Shown: positions 5,049 through 6,351 of the stretch, piece after piece
How the letters are laid out: every line of letters begins with the position of its first letter
How positions within the stretch are numbered: the stretch's first letter is position 1
DNA from: Methanoregulaceae archaeon UBA288
GTDB taxonomy: Archaea; Halobacteriota; Methanomicrobia; Methanomicrobiales; Methanospirillaceae
DNA length: 6,351 bases
Direction: 5' to 3'
Assembly (NCBI GenBank): GCA_002495225.1
Contig: DAEF01000180.1
Coordinates: 1 to 6,351 of the forward strand
Made by a program: the position numbers and the translations under genes
The notes under the pieces: generated by a model
Databases searched by the model: none
Told to the model about the DNA's origin: nothing
Seen by the model: only the letters and a program-made list of their open reading frames with translations

Positions 5049-6351
5049 TCACCGGCTCCGTCCCACCGAGCCGAGGAGGCCGCGGATGAGCTGCCGGCCG
5101 AGCTGGCTCCCGATCCCGCGCGCCGCGCTCTGAGCGAAGGTTCCGAGCACCTCGGCCGTGTCGGGGGGTCCCCGGGAGCGGGAGGAGCGCGCCGGTGTCC
5201 GGGCCGCGGGCTTCTCCGCGGGGGCTGCCGGCCGCTCTGTCTCGGGCACCCGCGCGGCGAGGGCCTCGTAGGCCGACGCGCGGTCCACGGCCGCCTCGTA
5301 GACGCCGGCCACCGGTGAAGCCCGGCGGACGCTGTCCCGTTCCTCCGCCGAGAGCGGGGCGAGGCGGCTGCGGGGCGGCATGACGAGCGCCCGCTCGACC
5401 GGGGTCGGGATTCCGTTCGCGTCCAGGAACGAGACGAGGGCCTCGCCGACCGCGAGCTCGGTGATCGCGGCGACCGCGTCGAGGCCCGGGTTCGGCCGGA
5501 GCGTCTCTGCCGCCGTCCTGACGGCCCGCTGGTCCTTCGGCGTGAAGGCGCGGAGGGCGTGCTGGACCCGGTTGCCGAGCTGGCCGAGCACGGTCTCGGG
5601 AATGTCGAGCGGCGACTGGGTGACGAACCAGACCCCGACCCCCTTCGAGCGGATCAGCCGGACCATCTGCTCGACCCGGTCGAGCAGCACCTTCGGCGCG
5701 TCGGCGAAGAGCAGGTGCGCCTCGTCGAAGAAGACGACGATCCGGGGCCGCTCGGGGTCGCCGATCTCCGGCAGGGTCTCGTAGAGCTCGCTGAGGAGGT
5801 AGAGGAGCAGGGTCGAGTAGAGGCGCGGGGCCTGCATCAGCCGGTCGGCCGCGAGGATGCTGACCGTTCCGCGGCCGTCGGGGGCGGTCCGCATCAAATC
5901 GTCGAGGCGGAGTGCCGGCTCGCCGAAGAGCGCGTCCCCGCCCTCCTGCTCGAGTGCGAGAAGGCCGCGCTGGATCGCCCCGATGCTGGTCGTCGCGAGC
6001 GTCCCGTACCGGGCCCGGTACTCGGACGCGTGCTCCGCGACGTGGGCGAGGACCGCGCGGAGGTCCTTGAGGTCGAGCAAAAGCAGCCCTGCATCGTCCG
6101 CGATGGCGAAGACGGCCGCGAGGACACCGCTCTGCACCTCGTTCAGGTCGAGGATCCGCGAGAAGAGGAGCGGGCCGACCTCCGAGACCGTGGTCCGGAC
6201 GGGATGGCCGGACGTGCCGAACGCGTCCCAGAAGACCACGGGCACACCTGCGTAGCAGAAGTCCGACAGCCCCAGGCGGGCGATCCGCTCGGCAACCTTC
6301 GGTGTCTCGACACCGGGCAGCGCGAGGCCCGAGAGGTCGCCCTTGATGTCC
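5049..6351 (-). CDS. YjgR-type HerA-like ATPase (DUF853/HerA_C), 5' end outside the window
   Basis: The last 433 residues of an FtsK-HerA superfamily P-loop ATPase. The reading frame stays open through the right edge of the window, where it begins DIKGDLSGLALPG, the conserved segment that follows the Walker A region in this family. About 70 residues carrying Walker A should lie beyond the edge. An internal GTG at 6245 is therefore not the true start. Counted from that GTG, visible landmarks are VVFWDAFG-SGHPVR (3-17), Walker B RIVVFFDEAHLLF (168-180), the sensor-like VGVWFVTQSPLDIPETVLGQLG (203-224), then NRVQHALRAFTPKDQ with conserved arginines. After a Pro/Ala/Arg-rich linker (about 333-363), the C-terminus VLGTFAQSAARGIGSQLGR...LIRGLLG is typical of YjgR homologues. 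HerA proteins move DNA with NurA nuclease, but YjgR-type members are solitary and their role is unsettled; no nurA-like gene is visible. Confidence 0.9.
   Translation of the reverse strand, partial: DIKGDLSGLALPGVETPKVAERIARLGLSDFCYAGVPVVFWDAFGTSGHPVRTTVSEVGPLLFSRILDLNEVQSGVLAAVFAIADDAGLLLLDLKDLRAVLAHVAEHASEYRARYGTLATTSIGAIQRGLLALEQEGGDALFGEPALRLDDLMRTAPDGRGTVSILAADRLMQAPRLYSTLLLYLLSELYETLPEIGDPERPRIVVFFDEAHLLFADAPKVLLDRVEQMVRLIRSKGVGVWFVTQSPLDIPETVLGQLGNRVQHALRAFTPKDQRAVRTAAETLRPNPGLDAVAAITELAVGEALVSFLDANGIPTPVERALVMPPRSRLAPLSAEERDSVRRASPVAGVYEAAVDRASAYEALAARVPETERPAAPAEKPAARTPARSSRSRGPPDTAEVLGTFAQSAARGIGSQLGRQLIRGLLGSVGRSR

Noticed and set aside
5049..6351. HerA-NurA DNA end-resection operon or an anti-phage HerA system.
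   Set aside because: The C-terminal features are of the solitary YjgR/DUF853 type, and the visible downstream neighbours are a GNAT and a GyrI-like protein, not a nuclease or SIR2-like partner; upstream DNA is outside the window.

Overview
The window is GC-rich and dense with protein-coding genes. Several genes have archaeal-style start regions: an AT-rich TATA-like box about 26 nt upstream of the start codon and no Shine-Dalgarno sequence. Together with the protein set (PsbP-like lipoprotein, HEAT-like repeat protein, BMP-family binding protein, HicB-like small protein, GyrI-like domain, YjgR/DUF853-type HerA-like ATPase), this suggests a high-GC methanogenic euryarchaeon, perhaps of the Methanomicrobiales (Methanoculleus-like). 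The taxon is inferred from style and cannot be proven from this stretch.

Layout from left to right. (1) 31-609 (+) encodes a secreted PsbP-like lipoprotein. (2) 610-838 is non-coding and unusually rich in inverted repeats; it separates two convergent genes. (3) 839-1300 (-) encodes a HEAT/PBS-lyase-like repeat protein with a good ribosome binding site. (4) 1301-1441 is a divergent promoter region that includes a perfect 14-bp palindrome. (5) 1442-2167 (+) encodes a class I SAM-dependent methyltransferase. (6) On the minus strand, a membrane-anchored BMP-family substrate-binding protein (3533-2562) overlaps by 4 nt with a 92-residue HicB-like protein (2565-2287), so the two form a translationally coupled pair. 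(7) 3636-3857 (+) is a dihydrofolate-reductase/RibD-C family gene that appears to have lost its middle. (8) On the minus strand lie a stand-alone GyrI-like effector-binding protein (4349-3867), a GNAT acetyltransferase (4935-4423) and the 3' part of a YjgR-type HerA-like ATPase (from the right edge to 5049).

The genes do not form one evident pathway. They look like single genes and short transcription units with mostly small-molecule-binding or modification roles. No mobile element, CRISPR array, rRNA or tRNA was recognised. The points most worth a second look are the internally deleted reductase gene, the BMP/HicB-like coupled pair with no transporter or toxin partner in view, the run of hairpins at 621-831, and the repeated TATA-to-start spacing that implies leaderless transcripts.
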